64,000 nucleotides of DNA from Mesorhizobium sp. GbtcB19 (GTDB taxonomy: Bacteria > Pseudomonadota > Alphaproteobacteria > Rhizobiales > Rhizobiaceae). The notes beneath the pieces were generated by a model. The model made no database searches. It was given only the letters and a program-made list of their open reading frames with translations, and was not told where the DNA came from. This document shows, piece by piece, positions 29,547 through 38,942 of the stretch; positions within the stretch are counted from its first letter, which is position 1, and each line of letters begins with the position of its first letter. Location of the stretch: the NCBI RefSeq assembly GCF_019091085.1, contig NZ_JAGXJY010000005.1, forward strand, positions 248,001 through 312,000. Direction: 5' to 3'. The translations under genes were made by a program, and so were the position numbers.

Positions 29547-29705
29547 TCAGATCCTGCCCATCAGCAGCAGGATCAGAAACACGATCAAAAGGACGCCGAC
29601 GATGCCGGACGGCCCGTAGCCCCAGGAGCGGGAATGCGGCCATGCCGGCACGGCGCCGATCAAGATCAGAACCAGGATGATTACGAGAAGTGTGGTGATG
29701 GTCAT
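29547..29705 (-). CDS. DUF3309 small membrane protein
   Basis: 52 aa from the ATG at 29705, typical for the family. It is almost wholly hydrophobic with two membrane helices flanking W-P-H-S-R-S-W-G-Y-G-P-S-G, the DUF3309 hallmark. Convergent with the epimerase-like gene, with which it shares adjacent stop codons. Function unknown; such peptides are often stress-induced. Confidence 0.85.
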   Translation of the reverse strand: MTITTLLVIILVLILIGAVPAWPHSRSWGYGPSGIVGVLLIVFLILLLMGRI

Positions 29706-29722
29706 GATAAACCCTCGCCGTC

Positions 29723-29825
29723 TAGAGCAATTCCAGGAAAAGTGTGAGCGGTTTTCCGTTCGGAATTGCGTAAAAACAAGGAGATAGGGCGTTTCACCGT
29801 TTCCGCAAAACGGTGAAACGCACTG
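29723..29825 (+). repeat. interspersed repeat family B, copy 4
   Basis: Starts CTAGAGC and has both hairpins; the right arm ends GTGAAACGCACTGAT, so the closing CTCTAG is lost. It lies upstream of the DUF3309 gene. Confidence 0.8.
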
Positions 29826-29846
29826 ATAAACTTGAAGGAACAATGC

Positions 29847-29879
29847 AAAAAGCCGCCCGGTTGTTCCCGGACGGCTTTT
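29847..29879 (-). terminator. intrinsic terminator of the RND efflux operon
   Basis: Thirteen-bp stem AAAAGCCGCCCGG / CCGGACGGCTTTT with one mismatch, about 24 bp past the RND permease stop, giving TTTTT on the minus strand. Confidence 0.85.
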
Positions 29880-29902
29880 ATCTTTGGGGTTGTGAAACCG
29901 CT

Positions 29903-32900
29903 CTATTCCGCGGCTTTCGGGAAGGCCTCCGCCGGCTCGACGCCGGCCTCGCTGGCGGGCACGTCGGTCGAGACCTTGCCTCCGCCGCGGCCGAACAGGC
30001 GGCTGAACCAGTTGCGCCCAGCGCCCGGCTTCACCTTGGCGCGGGTGAACACCATCAGCATCGACGGCGTCACCACCAGCGTCAGCAGCGTGGCGAAGGA
30101 CAGGCCGAAGACGATCGCCGAGGACAGCGAAATCCACCATTGCGTCGACGGCGCGTTGATCGTCGTCTCGTGATGGAAGATTTCCAGGCCGAGACCGAAG
30201 GCGATCGGCAGCACGCCAAGGATGGCCGACACCGCCGTCAGCACCACCGGGCGCGCGCGCTCGCGGCAGGTCTGCAGCACCGCGTCCATCTTGTCCCAGC
30301 CTTCCTCACGGAGCCGGTCATAGGTGTCGATGAGCACGATGTTGTTGTTCACCACCACGCCGGCGAGCGCGATCACGCCGATGCCCGACATGACGATGCC
30401 GAAGGCCTCGCCCGTCAAAAGCAAGCCGAGGAACACACCGATCGTCGCCATGACCACGCAGGACAGGACAAGCCACACGCTGGTGAACTTGTTGAACTGC
30501 GCCAGCAGCACCAGGAAGATCAGGAAGAGCGCCGCGCCGAAGGCCTTGCCGAGGAACGCGCTGGCCTCCGCACTGTCCTCGTTGGAACCGGCCAACTTCC
30601 AGCGTATGCCGCTACCGAGGCCCATGTCGGTGACGGCCTTCGTCACCTGCTCCTGCACCGCCGCCACCTGGGCGCCGGCGCTGACATTGGCCTGCACCAC
30701 CACGGTGCGCGCGCCGTCGATGCGGTTGAGCACGCCGACGGTCGGCTCGGGCTTCCTGACGACGAAATTCGAGATCGGCACCGACCCTTGCGAGGTCTGC
30801 ACCCTGAGCTCGTCGAGCGTCGACAGCGTGCGCCGGTCCTCAGGCAGGCGCAGCCGGATGTCGACTGCCTTGTCGGCACCGGCCGGCCGGTATTCCGACA
30901 GCTTCAGGCCGTTGGTCACCAGTTGCACCACGGTGCCGACAGATGTCGGGCTGATGCCATATTGCGCCGCCTTGGCGCGGTCGACCTCGATCGCCCAATC
31001 GACGCCGGGCGGCGGCAGGCCGTCCGAAATGTCGATGACACTAGGCACCTTGGCGATCCGTGCCGCGACCGCGCGCGCCTTGTCGTCGAGCCCGGCCGGA
31101 TCGGCCGCCGACAACCGGATCTGGATCGGCTTGCCGGTCGGCGGGCCGGCCTCCGGCACGCGCACCTCGACATCGACGCCCGGGATGCCGGCCATCACGC
31201 CGCGCAGATCGTCGAGGATCTGGTTGGCGGATTTGCGCTCGCGCCAGTCGACGAATTCGTACTGGATGACGCCGACCACGTCTTCCGGAACATCCTGGCC
31301 GCCGCCCTGCGTCTTGCCGACGCGGGTATAGACCGACTTCACACCGGGCCAGCCGAGCAGCCGGTTTTCCGCCGTCTTCGTCGCCGCGTCCATTTCGGCC
31401 AGCGAAAGATTGCCGCGCGCATGCACATAGAGCAGGCCGTAGTCCGGCTCGACGCTGGGGAAGAACTCGACGCCGGCGCCATATTTCGAATAGGCGAAAC
31501 CGACGCCGACCAGAAGGCCGACCGTGAGCAGGATGACAGTGATGGGGAAGCGCACCGCCTGCTTGACGATTGCCATATACCAGCCGTCGCGATGATCGTC
31601 CTCGTGATGCTCCGGCGCCTTGGCGAAGATCGCGCCCAAGGTCGGCGCGAAGACCAGCGCGTAGAGCATCGAGGCCGACAGCGTCACGATCAGCGTGATC
31701 GGCATGTACTTCATGAAGTCGCCGATGATGCCGGGCCAGAACAGCAGCGGCGAGAAGGCGGCGATGCGCGTCATCGTGGCGGCGATCACCGGGCCGGCCA
31801 TGCGCTTGGCGGCGAGCGCGAAAGCATCGGCCTTCGGCATGCCCTCGCTCATGCGCCGCTCGGCGAACTCGGTGACGATGATGGCGTCGTCCACCAGCAT
31901 GCCGACGGCCAGGATCAGGCTGAACAGCACGATCATGTTGATCGTGTAGCCCATCATGGCGAGCAGCAGGATGCCCATTAGGAACGACGACGGAATGGCA
32001 AGTCCGATGAGCAGCGAAGCCCGCCCCGACAGTGCATAGAGGATGACGATGAACACCAGGATGACGGCGATCATCACATGGTTCTGCAGGTCGCCCAGCA
32101 GCTGGTTGACGAAGACCGATTTGTCCTGCGTGTAGGTGACGTGCATGCCCTCGGGCATCGTCTTGATGAAGGTGTCGGACACCTGCCGGACATGGGTCAG
32201 CGTGTCGATCAGATTGGCGCCGATGCGCTTCTTCACTTCGATGGCGATGGCCGGCCTGCCGTCGAGGCGGGTGACCGTCTCGGCATCCTTGAAGGTGGAG
32301 CGGATGGTGGCGACGTCCTTGGCCTGCACCACGGCGTTCGGCGTGGCGACCACCGGCAGGTTGGCGACATCTTCCGGCGTCACGATCAGCGACGGCACCT
32401 TGACCGCGTACTTGCCCTCCGAGCCTTCGAGATTGCCGGCGGCGACCAGGCTGTTGGAGGCGGCGACGCCCTGGATCACCTGGTCGAGCTGCAGCCCGTA
32501 GGAGGAAAGCTTCACCGGATCGATCACGACCTCGACGAGGTCGTCGCGCGCGCCCTGCAGCGAGCCTTCGAGCACGCCGGGCACTTCCTCGATGCGGTCG
32601 CGCAACTCGCGCGCGGCCGACGTCAGCACACGTTCCGGCACATCGCCGGAAAGCGTGACGACCAGAACCGGAAATTCCGAGACGTTGACCTCGTTGACCG
32701 TCGGCTCCTCGGCCGCCTGCGGCAGGTCGGCCTTGGCGTCCTGCACCTTGCTGCGCGTATCCTGCAGCGCCGTCGCCAGATCGGTCTGCGGCTGGAATTC
32801 GACCAGCACGTAGCCACCGCCCTGGAAGGCGGCCGAGCGCATCTCCTTCAGCCCCTTGAGGCTCTTGAGCTTGCTTTCCATCGGCCTGAGCAGCAGCCGC

Positions 32901-33079
32901 TCGGAATCCTCCGGCGAGATGCCCTGATAGATCAGGCTGACATACATCATCGGGATCGGAACGTCAGGCTCCGCTTCCTTGGGCGTCGACTGATAGGCGA
33001 CCCAGCCCGCGACGAGCAGGAACAGCAGCGCCGATATTGTGAGGCGGGCGTTGTTGATGGCGAGTCTGACGATATCCAT
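29903..33079 (-). CDS. RND-family efflux transporter permease
   Basis: 1058 aa, normal for the HAE1/AcrB type. N-terminal membrane helix followed by the periplasmic porter domain, and the transmembrane motif V-G-M-L-V-D-D-A-I-I-V-T-E with the paired Asp of the proton relay. Later N-N-I-V-L-I-D-T-Y and G-L-G-L-E-I-F mark the C-terminal half. It pumps lipophilic compounds across the inner membrane with the adaptor encoded upstream. No outer-membrane channel gene is present. Confidence 0.93.
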   Translation of the reverse strand: MDIVRLAINNARLTISALLFLLVAGWVAYQSTPKEAEPDVPIPMMYVSLIYQGISPEDSERLLLRPMESKLKSLKGLKEMRSAAFQGGGYVLVEFQPQTDLATALQDTRSKVQDAKADLPQAAEEPTVNEVNVSEFPVLVVTLSGDVPERVLTSAARELRDRIEEVPGVLEGSLQGARDDLVEVVIDPVKLSSYGLQLDQVIQGVAASNSLVAAGNLEGSEGKYAVKVPSLIVTPEDVANLPVVATPNAVVQAKDVATIRSTFKDAETVTRLDGRPAIAIEVKKRIGANLIDTLTHVRQVSDTFIKTMPEGMHVTYTQDKSVFVNQLLGDLQNHVMIAVILVFIVILYALSGRASLLIGLAIPSSFLMGILLLAMMGYTINMIVLFSLILAVGMLVDDAIIVTEFAERRMSEGMPKADAFALAAKRMAGPVIAATMTRIAAFSPLLFWPGIIGDFMKYMPITLIVTLSASMLYALVFAPTLGAIFAKAPEHHEDDHRDGWYMAIVKQAVRFPITVILLTVGLLVGVGFAYSKYGAGVEFFPSVEPDYGLLYVHARGNLSLAEMDAATKTAENRLLGWPGVKSVYTRVGKTQGGGQDVPEDVVGVIQYEFVDWRERKSANQILDDLRGVMAGIPGVDVEVRVPEAGPPTGKPIQIRLSAADPAGLDDKARAVAARIAKVPSVIDISDGLPPPGVDWAIEVDRAKAAQYGISPTSVGTVVQLVTNGLKLSEYRPAGADKAVDIRLRLPEDRRTLSTLDELRVQTSQGSVPISNFVVRKPEPTVGVLNRIDGARTVVVQANVSAGAQVAAVQEQVTKAVTDMGLGSGIRWKLAGSNEDSAEASAFLGKAFGAALFLIFLVLLAQFNKFTSVWLVLSCVVMATIGVFLGLLLTGEAFGIVMSGIGVIALAGVVVNNNIVLIDTYDRLREEGWDKMDAVLQTCRERARPVVLTAVSAILGVLPIAFGLGLEIFHHETTINAPSTQWWISLSSAIVFGLSFATLLTLVVTPSMLMVFTRAKVKPGAGRNWFSRLFGRGGGKVSTDVPASEAGVEPAEAFPKAAE

Positions 33080-33153
33080 GACTTCGGCCTGTTAAGCTTC
33101 GGAGGCTGCGGACCGCCATCGCCGGGTTGGTCCGGCGATGGACGAGTCGTGCT

Positions 33154-34359
33154 TTACTGCGTGCCGGCGGTGGCTTCGCCGATCAGCTTGTTGATGGTCG
33201 CCTGGTCGGCCTCGACGGGCTTCACCAGGTCGCCTTCCTTCACCAGCTCCTGACCGGCGACGATGATGCGCGCATCCTGCGGAATGCCACCCAGCACCAG
33301 GCCGTGCGGCGTGTCGTCGACCAGGTCGATCGGGAAGAACGCCACCTTGTCGTCCTTGCCGACGGCGCGGATGCCGAGGTCGCCCTTGTCGCCCAGCGTC
33401 ACCACCGAGCGCGGCAGCATGACCGCATTGGTCGGCTCGGCGCTGAGCGCGATCTCGGCCGTCATGCCGGCGGGGATCGAGCCGTCGCCATTGGGGATCG
33501 CCACTTCGACGCGGAAGGTGCGGGTCTGCGCCGAGGCATCGCGGCTGATGTAGCGAACCGTGCCGGTGACCTTCTGGTCGTTGACCAGACGCACGTCGGC
33601 CTCGTCGCCGATCTTGACGTAACGCAGGTCGCGCTCGCTGATTTCGCCGCGCGCGATCACCGGATCGAGCTTCAAGATCGTCGCCACCTCGCCGCCCTGC
33701 ATCACCGAGCTGCCAAGTTCCACCGGAATGCGGTCGATGACGCCATCGAACGGCGCCTTGACCTCGTTGCGATCGAGTTCGGCCTGCGCGGTATCGAGCT
33801 GCGATTGCGCCAGGGTCAAATTGGAGCGGGCGGTGTCGAGCTGCAGCTTCGGCAGGTTGCCGGTCTTGGCCAGCCGCTCGGCGGCGTCGAGCTCGGCCTT
33901 GCGCTGCACAAGAAGCTGCTTGGCGTTGTCGACGTTGGAGATCTTCTCCTCGGCGGCGAGCATCAGCACCAGGTCGCCGGTCTTGACGTGATCGCCCTGC
34001 TTGACCGGCAGCTTTTCGATGACGCCGGCAACCCGCGTCGCCAGCACGGCGCGCTTGTCGGCCTCGGTGAGGCCGGAAATGCGGATGGCGCGCGCATAGG
34101 TCTTGCGCGGCGGCGTCACCACCGCCACGGTACGCGGCGCTGCCTTGGGCTCGGCTTGCGCCGTGTTCGGCTTCGCAGCTTCCGGCCTCGCGGCGTCCGG
34201 CTGCGCCAGCTTGCCGGCGTCAGTGGACTTGTCGGTGGTAACCGACTTATTTGCGGCGCTGCCGACGGAAGAAAACGCGCCCGTACCCATCCAGGCCGCG
34301 AAACCGATGAGCACGACAATGGCTGCAAGCTTGTGAAACCTGATTTTCGGCATCGTCAT
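33154..34359 (-). CDS. RND efflux adaptor (membrane fusion protein)
   Basis: 401 aa. An N-terminal signal-anchor (M-P-K-I-R-F-H-K-L-A-A-I-V-V-L-I-G-F) is followed by a low-complexity Ala/Lys/Pro linker, then lipoyl/barrel-sandwich segments (R-V-A-G-V-I-E-K-L-P-V-K-Q-G-D) flanking a coiled-coil hairpin, and a beta-barrel. It links the pump to an outer-membrane channel. Expressed in one unit with the permease, 74 bp downstream. Confidence 0.92.
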   Translation of the reverse strand: MTMPKIRFHKLAAIVVLIGFAAWMGTGAFSSVGSAANKSVTTDKSTDAGKLAQPDAARPEAAKPNTAQAEPKAAPRTVAVVTPPRKTYARAIRISGLTEADKRAVLATRVAGVIEKLPVKQGDHVKTGDLVLMLAAEEKISNVDNAKQLLVQRKAELDAAERLAKTGNLPKLQLDTARSNLTLAQSQLDTAQAELDRNEVKAPFDGVIDRIPVELGSSVMQGGEVATILKLDPVIARGEISERDLRYVKIGDEADVRLVNDQKVTGTVRYISRDASAQTRTFRVEVAIPNGDGSIPAGMTAEIALSAEPTNAVMLPRSVVTLGDKGDLGIRAVGKDDKVAFFPIDLVDDTPHGLVLGGIPQDARIIVAGQELVKEGDLVKPVEADQATINKLIGEATAGTQ

Positions 34360-34719
34360 TTTCCGTTGCAGGACCTGGCGAGGTCGGCGCTTCCGACTTC
34401 GGGCGCGCGGCCGATATGGGTGCGCGCTTGGTCCAGTTCAATTTGCCGTGAACAGCGAAGCGCGCCTTCTACCTGAAAGTTGCGGCGCAATATAGTCGGA
34501 AAAGTTGCCGGATCATTGCGCCAAGGAACGCAATACCTCGACAAAACAGGGCTTTTCTGCGAGCCGACTGCCGCTTTTGCGGGCACGCCGACGAGTTTCG
34601 CCAGGTTTCCCCAAGGTTACTGGCAGCAGCCGTCAGCATGATGCAAAAAATCTTTCACATCCGGCGGCGATTACCCGATTGAGCGCGGCTCTGCCTCCGC
34701 CCTTCCTGGGCTGAAGCTG
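34360..34719. other. 360-bp intergenic region, no gene seen
   Basis: Lies between the divergently-facing adaptor promoter and the aldehyde dehydrogenase 3' end. The frames here have atypical composition. No convincing operator, repeat or RNA was found, although the efflux operon promoter must be inside it. Confidence 0.5.
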
Positions 34720-36147
34720 TCAAGTGATGAGGTTCAGCAACCGGAAGATACGCTCGAAGGTCTTGCCGTAGGGCGGACGCAGCAGGCCGCCGGCGCTGAG
34801 CTTCGACTGGATGAAGATCGGCTTTTCCTTGCTGAAGGTGCGGAAACCCCATTCGCCGTGATAGGCGCCCATGCCGCTGTCGCCGACGCCGCCGAAAGGC
34901 TGCCGCTCCTGCACCAGATGCATCATGCAGTCATTGACCGTGACGCCGCCCGCCACGGTTTCCCGCATCACCCTCTGGCGGTTGGCGCTGTCGCTGCCGA
35001 ACCAGTAGAGCGCCAGCGGACGCTCGCCCCGGTTCACATGGTCGATGGCCTCGTCGACAGTGCCGTATTCGATGATCGGCAGCACCGGCCCGAAAATCTC
35101 CTCGCGCATCAGCCGCAGATTTTCGCCCGCGTTGCGCACCAGCACCGGCGCCATCTTGCGGTCGCTGACGCCGAGCGTCTCGTTCGCCGGATTGACCTCG
35201 ATGAGGTCAGCGCCGCTGTCGCGCGCCTCGGCGACCATGTCGTTCAATCGCCGATGATGCCGCTCGCTGACGATGGCCGTATAGTCAGGATTGTCGCCGA
35301 GGCGCGGATAGAGCTTCGCAATTGCCTTGGCGAACTTGGCCGCGATTGCCGCGCCCTGGCCTTGCGGCACCATGAGATAGTCCGGCGCAATGCAGGTCTG
35401 GCCAGCATTGAGCAGCTTGCCATAGGCGACGCTGGCGACCGCCGCGTCGAGGTCGCAGGACGGATCGAAGATCGCCGGTGACTTGCCGCCGAGCTCGAGC
35501 GTCACCGGCGTCAAATTGACGGCCGCGGCCAGCGCCACCTGGCGGCCGACGGCGGTCGAGCCGGTGAACAGCAGATGGTCGAAAGGCAGGGACACGAACG
35601 CCTTGCCGACCTCGGCATCGCCGACCATCACGCTGACCTCGTCGGCGGCGAAGTACTTCTCGACCACGCTGGCGAGCAGGTCCGAAAATTTCGGCGTCAG
35701 CTCCGACGGCTTTAGCAGCACGCGGTTGCCGGCCGCGATCGCCGCGGTCGCCGGCGCGATGGCGAGCTGGAACGGGTAGTTCCAGGGCGAGACGATGCCG
35801 ACGACGCCAAGCGGCTGCGGCAACAGGCGGTTGCGTCCCGGCATGAACGGCAGACTGGTGGCGACGCCGCGCTCGCGCATCCAGGCGCTGAGATGCGACA
35901 GCGCATGCCTGATGCCCGCGCGCACGACGAACAATTCGGCAAGCCGCGTTTCCTGTGCCGAACGGGCGGAAAAATCGCTGTCGATCGCGGCGCAGATCTC
36001 GGCCTCGTGCTTCTCGGTGAGCGCCAAGAGGCGGTTCAGCCGGTCCTTGCGCACGTCCAGCGTCGGGAACGGCTCCTTCTCGAAGGCCCTGCATTGCGCT
36101 TCAAACCGGACTCCGAGAGCGTTCTGTCTGGTCTGCAGCATCGCCAT
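34720..36147 (-). CDS. coniferyl-aldehyde-type dehydrogenase
   Basis: 475 aa ALDH-superfamily enzyme. Catalytic Cys in N-A-G-Q-T-C-I-A-P-D-Y, general-base Glu in L-E-L-G-G-K-S-P, and NAD loop F-T-G-S-T-A-V-G-R. The C-A-P-D-Y tail after the catalytic Cys and F-G-G-V-G-D-S-G-M-G-A-Y-H-G near the end are typical of the coniferyl aldehyde dehydrogenase / fatty-aldehyde group. It oxidises aromatic or long-chain aldehydes; the exact substrate is unproven. Confidence 0.9.
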   Translation of the reverse strand: MAMLQTRQNALGVRFEAQCRAFEKEPFPTLDVRKDRLNRLLALTEKHEAEICAAIDSDFSARSAQETRLAELFVVRAGIRHALSHLSAWMRERGVATSLPFMPGRNRLLPQPLGVVGIVSPWNYPFQLAIAPATAAIAAGNRVLLKPSELTPKFSDLLASVVEKYFAADEVSVMVGDAEVGKAFVSLPFDHLLFTGSTAVGRQVALAAAVNLTPVTLELGGKSPAIFDPSCDLDAAVASVAYGKLLNAGQTCIAPDYLMVPQGQGAAIAAKFAKAIAKLYPRLGDNPDYTAIVSERHHRRLNDMVAEARDSGADLIEVNPANETLGVSDRKMAPVLVRNAGENLRLMREEIFGPVLPIIEYGTVDEAIDHVNRGERPLALYWFGSDSANRQRVMRETVAGGVTVNDCMMHLVQERQPFGGVGDSGMGAYHGEWGFRTFSKEKPIFIQSKLSAGGLLRPPYGKTFERIFRLLNLIT

Positions 36148-36266
36148 CTCCCCTTTACGTTCAGGTAAGACTACATCGCGCCGCAGGCGTGATCCAGCAC
36201 CTCACCGATTCCGTCGGGGAAGCTACTGACAGTTGGAACAGACTTGCTGACAGGTTGGATGCCGCT

Positions 36267-37397
36267 CTAAGCCCGCCGACGCGCGGATTCGGGCTTGATG
36301 CGCGCGGCGAGGAATTCCTTGACGCGGCGGCCCGGCGCCGGGCCGCGCAGCGGCTTGAAACCGTCGTCGAGCTCGCCCGACAGATCGAGAGTCGCTCGGC
36401 TGCCGACAGCGTCGTAATTCTCTTCCAGCCAGTCGCTGGCGGCACTGCGGCCGAGGTCGCGCAGATAGGCGATGAAAGCCCATTCGGCATTGACCTTGGA
36501 CGACGCCGACAGATCCTTGAACGCCTCATCGGCATCGATGCGGTGCATGCGGATGTCGCGATATTCGCCATGCGGCAGGCGCCCGGCCGCGATCAGTTCC
36601 TTGACGAAGGCGATCGAGCGGAATTCGCGCAGCAGCCCGGCGTTGAAGGTGATCTCGTCGATGCGGTTCTGGATCTCGTTGGCGCTTTTCGGCGTGCCTT
36701 CGCGCACCACCGGATTGATCTGCACCAGAAGCACGTCCTCGGTCGCCGCCGTCTTGAAGAACGGATAGAGCGCCGGGTTGCCGCCATAGCCGCCATCCCA
36801 ATAGGGCACGCCCTTGATCTCCACCGCCTGGAACAACTGCGGCAGGCAGGCCGAGGCCATCACCGTATCGAGGTCGATCTCGCCATCGGAGAAGACGCGC
36901 AGCTGTCCGGTCTCGACATTGGTCGCCGAGATGAACAGTTCCATCGACTTGCAGGCGTGCACATTGCCGAAATCGATCTCCTGCTCCACCACATCGCGCA
37001 GCGGGTTGAGACCTAGCGGGTTGGCGACATAGGGCGAGAACACCCGCGACATCGTGTCGAAGAAAACGTAGCCGGGCGTGTTCTCGATCGACCAGTTGCC
37101 CCAGACCACGTCCCACGGCATGCGCTGCACCGGGCTGAAACGGCCCTTCGAGGCCACCGCCCGCCAGAAATCGTCGAGCTTCTTTCGCGCGCCTTCCACG
37201 CCGCCCCGGACAAAACCGTCGGCCAGCGCCACCGCGTTCATGGCGCCGGCGCTGGTGCCGGACACCGCCGCGATCTCCAACCTGCCGTCCTCCAGCAGAC
37301 GGTCGAGCACGCCCCAGGAGAAGGCTCCGTGCGAGCCGCCGCCCTGAAGGGCGATGTTGATCTTCTTCTTTTCCTCCGCCTTGCCGTTCTTCGCCAT
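36267..37397 (-). CDS. patatin-like phospholipase
   Basis: 376 aa. Ser-Asp dyad enzyme: oxyanion loop G-G-G-S-H-G-A-F, nucleophile in G-T-S-A-G, and acid in D-G-G-Y-G-G-N. A Lys-rich N-terminus precedes the first strand and there is no signal peptide, so it is cytoplasmic or granule-associated. Patatin proteins of this branch are often linked to polyhydroxybutyrate metabolism. A PhaR-like box precedes the gene, and the pha genes lie 3 kb away. Confidence 0.9.
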   Translation of the reverse strand: MAKNGKAEEKKKINIALQGGGSHGAFSWGVLDRLLEDGRLEIAAVSGTSAGAMNAVALADGFVRGGVEGARKKLDDFWRAVASKGRFSPVQRMPWDVVWGNWSIENTPGYVFFDTMSRVFSPYVANPLGLNPLRDVVEQEIDFGNVHACKSMELFISATNVETGQLRVFSDGEIDLDTVMASACLPQLFQAVEIKGVPYWDGGYGGNPALYPFFKTAATEDVLLVQINPVVREGTPKSANEIQNRIDEITFNAGLLREFRSIAFVKELIAAGRLPHGEYRDIRMHRIDADEAFKDLSASSKVNAEWAFIAYLRDLGRSAASDWLEENYDAVGSRATLDLSGELDDGFKPLRGPAPGRRVKEFLAARIKPESARRRA

Positions 37398-37462
37398 GGC
37401 GTTCCTGTCCTGTTGCGGCTGGCTGCCCTTGCGTCATTGCGAAGGGCAGCTTCCGGCTGCTT

Positions 37463-37479
37463 ATGTTGCAGTGCAGCAT
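37463..37479 (-). promoter_or_regulatory. PhaR-like TGCA dyad upstream of the patatin gene
   Basis: The 17-bp quasi-palindrome ATGTTGCAGTGCAGCAT lies 66 bp before the patatin start. TGCA-rich dyads of this type are bound by PhaR repressors in other alphaproteobacteria. Related motifs occur between phaR and phaA at 40945-40976. Confidence 0.5.
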
Positions 37480-37551
37480 ATAAGGACGAACCAAGGCAAG
37501 AACACGAACACACAAGCGTGATCAGGTGAGATTTTGGTCGCGAGACGCTCT

Positions 37552-37760
37552 TTCCTCGCCCCACGAAGTGGGGAGAGGTGGCCCGGCGAAGCCGGGACGG
37601 AGAGGGGCCTTCGCCGCCACCGAAAGTTTGCGCTCGGAAGCTACTCCAGCGCAATCGAGAGTTCGATCTCACCCGAAAGGGACACTGCTCCACGGCCGGC
37701 GTCCCCCGCTCCGTCCCGGCTTCGCCGGGCCACCTCTCCCCCGCTTTGCGGGGGAGAGGA
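37552..37760. repeat. large palindromic intergenic repeat (D-like)
   Basis: About 210 bp. The outer arms are inverted copies: CCTCGCCCC...GTGGGGAGAGG at the left, and CCTCTCCCCC...GGGGGAGAGG at the right, with an inner arm pair CCCGGCGAAGCCGGGACGG and its complement. It lies between the divergent patatin promoter region and the citrate synthase 3' end. Confidence 0.85.
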
Positions 37761-37767
37761 ACTGCTT

Positions 37768-38853
37768 TCAGGCAACCAGATCGGGCACCGGCCCGACATA
37801 ACGCGACTGCGGCCGGATCAGCCGCCCGGTGGCCTGCTGCTCGCGCGCATGCGCGATCCAGCCGGCGACGCGGCCTGCGGCAAAGACGTTGGAGAACGCC
37901 TCTTTCGGGAAACCGACCGCTTCGAGCAGAAGCGCGGTGTAGAACTCGACATTGGTCTGGATCGAGCGCTGCGGCTTGGCGATCCTGAGCACCTCGAGCG
38001 CCGCCTGTTCCACGGTCTCAGCGAAAGCGAGACGGCTACCAGTCTCGTTGCGCGAAGCGAGCTGCCGCACGACGGCCTTCAATGCGTCGGCGCGTGGATC
38101 GCGCACCCGGTAGATACGATGGCCGAAACCCATGATGCGCCGGCCATGCGCGATCTCGTTGCTGAGCCAGGTGGTGGCATCGCCGCTGGATTCGATGGCG
38201 TCCAGCATCTCGATCACCGGCCCCGGCGCGCCGCCATGCAGCGGGCCTTTCAATGCGCCGAGCCCAGCCAGGATCGCCGAGGTCAGTCCGGCCTGCGTCG
38301 ACGCCACCACGCGGGTTGCGAAGGTCGAGGCGTTGAGCCCGTGGTCGCAGACCGTCACCAGGTAACTGTCCAGCGCCTTGGCGAGCGTTGGCGAGGCGAT
38401 GCCGGAGAGCATCCGCAGCATGTCGCCGGCATGATCGGCTTTTGCGTCGGGAGCGATCGGCGTCTCGCCCCCGCCAAGACGCAGCAGCGCCGGCGTCAGC
38501 ACCGCCGGCGCCGCGATCAGCCGCAGCGCATCGGCAAGCTCGTCGCCATCCGGCAGGATGGCCATGCCGGCGCGCATGCCGCTGTAGATGTCGAGCGGCG
38601 CAAGCTGCGCGAGCATCGGTTTCGCACGATCGAATACCTCCACCCGGGCCTTGCCGATCGCCTTCTCCAGTTCGCTATCGCCTGGAAGCTCGTCGAAGAA
38701 GCCGTCGAACAGCAATCGCACCACCTGCGCGTAGCGCCAGCGGCCGGCGAGCTCTGCCAGCGAATGGCCGCGTATGGTCAGATGCCCGCCGGCGCCGTCG
38801 ACATCGGAAAGCACCGTATCGGCCGCCACAACATCGTCGAGCCCATTTGCCAT
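37768..38853 (-). CDS. citrate synthase/2-methylcitrate synthase paralogue
   Basis: 361 aa from the ATG at 38853 (AAGGAG upstream); a longer start at 38898 lacks a ribosome site. Citrate synthase motifs: D-H-G-L-N-A-S-T-F-A-T-R-V, G-P-L-H-G-G-A and G-F-G-H-R-I-Y, with both catalytic histidines. The position of the usual catalytic Asp in N-V-D-F-Y reads N-V-E-F-Y here (Glu303). It would condense acetyl- or propionyl-CoA with oxaloacetate. It is divergent from an HTH-fused paralogue. Confidence 0.85.
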   Translation of the reverse strand: MANGLDDVVAADTVLSDVDGAGGHLTIRGHSLAELAGRWRYAQVVRLLFDGFFDELPGDSELEKAIGKARVEVFDRAKPMLAQLAPLDIYSGMRAGMAILPDGDELADALRLIAAPAVLTPALLRLGGGETPIAPDAKADHAGDMLRMLSGIASPTLAKALDSYLVTVCDHGLNASTFATRVVASTQAGLTSAILAGLGALKGPLHGGAPGPVIEMLDAIESSGDATTWLSNEIAHGRRIMGFGHRIYRVRDPRADALKAVVRQLASRNETGSRLAFAETVEQAALEVLRIAKPQRSIQTNVEFYTALLLEAVGFPKEAFSNVFAAGRVAGWIAHAREQQATGRLIRPQSRYVGPVPDLVA

Positions 38854-38909
38854 GATCGTCTCCTTGACCTTTTGCGCATTGCAATTAATGCTCGTCAATC
38901 AATGCATCA

Positions 38910-38923
38910 ATCTTGATCAAGAT
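38910..38923. promoter_or_regulatory. perfect palindrome between the citrate synthase genes
   Basis: ATCTTGATCAAGAT is a perfect 14-bp dyad, 20 bp before the ATG of the HTH-fused gene and 57 bp from the other start. Repeated ATCAAT words surround it. It is a good candidate for autoregulation by the HTH domain. Confidence 0.5.
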
Positions 38924-38942
38924 AATCAATGTAAGGCGACAA

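Noticed and set aside
29813..31981. 722-aa plus-strand frame over the RND permease
   Set aside because: Shadow frame with no recognisable protein; the minus strand encodes a complete RND pump.
34505..34714. Small plus-strand gene in the efflux-dehydrogenase gap
   Set aside because: No ribosome site and a Ser/Arg/Pro-rich composition like random GC-rich DNA.
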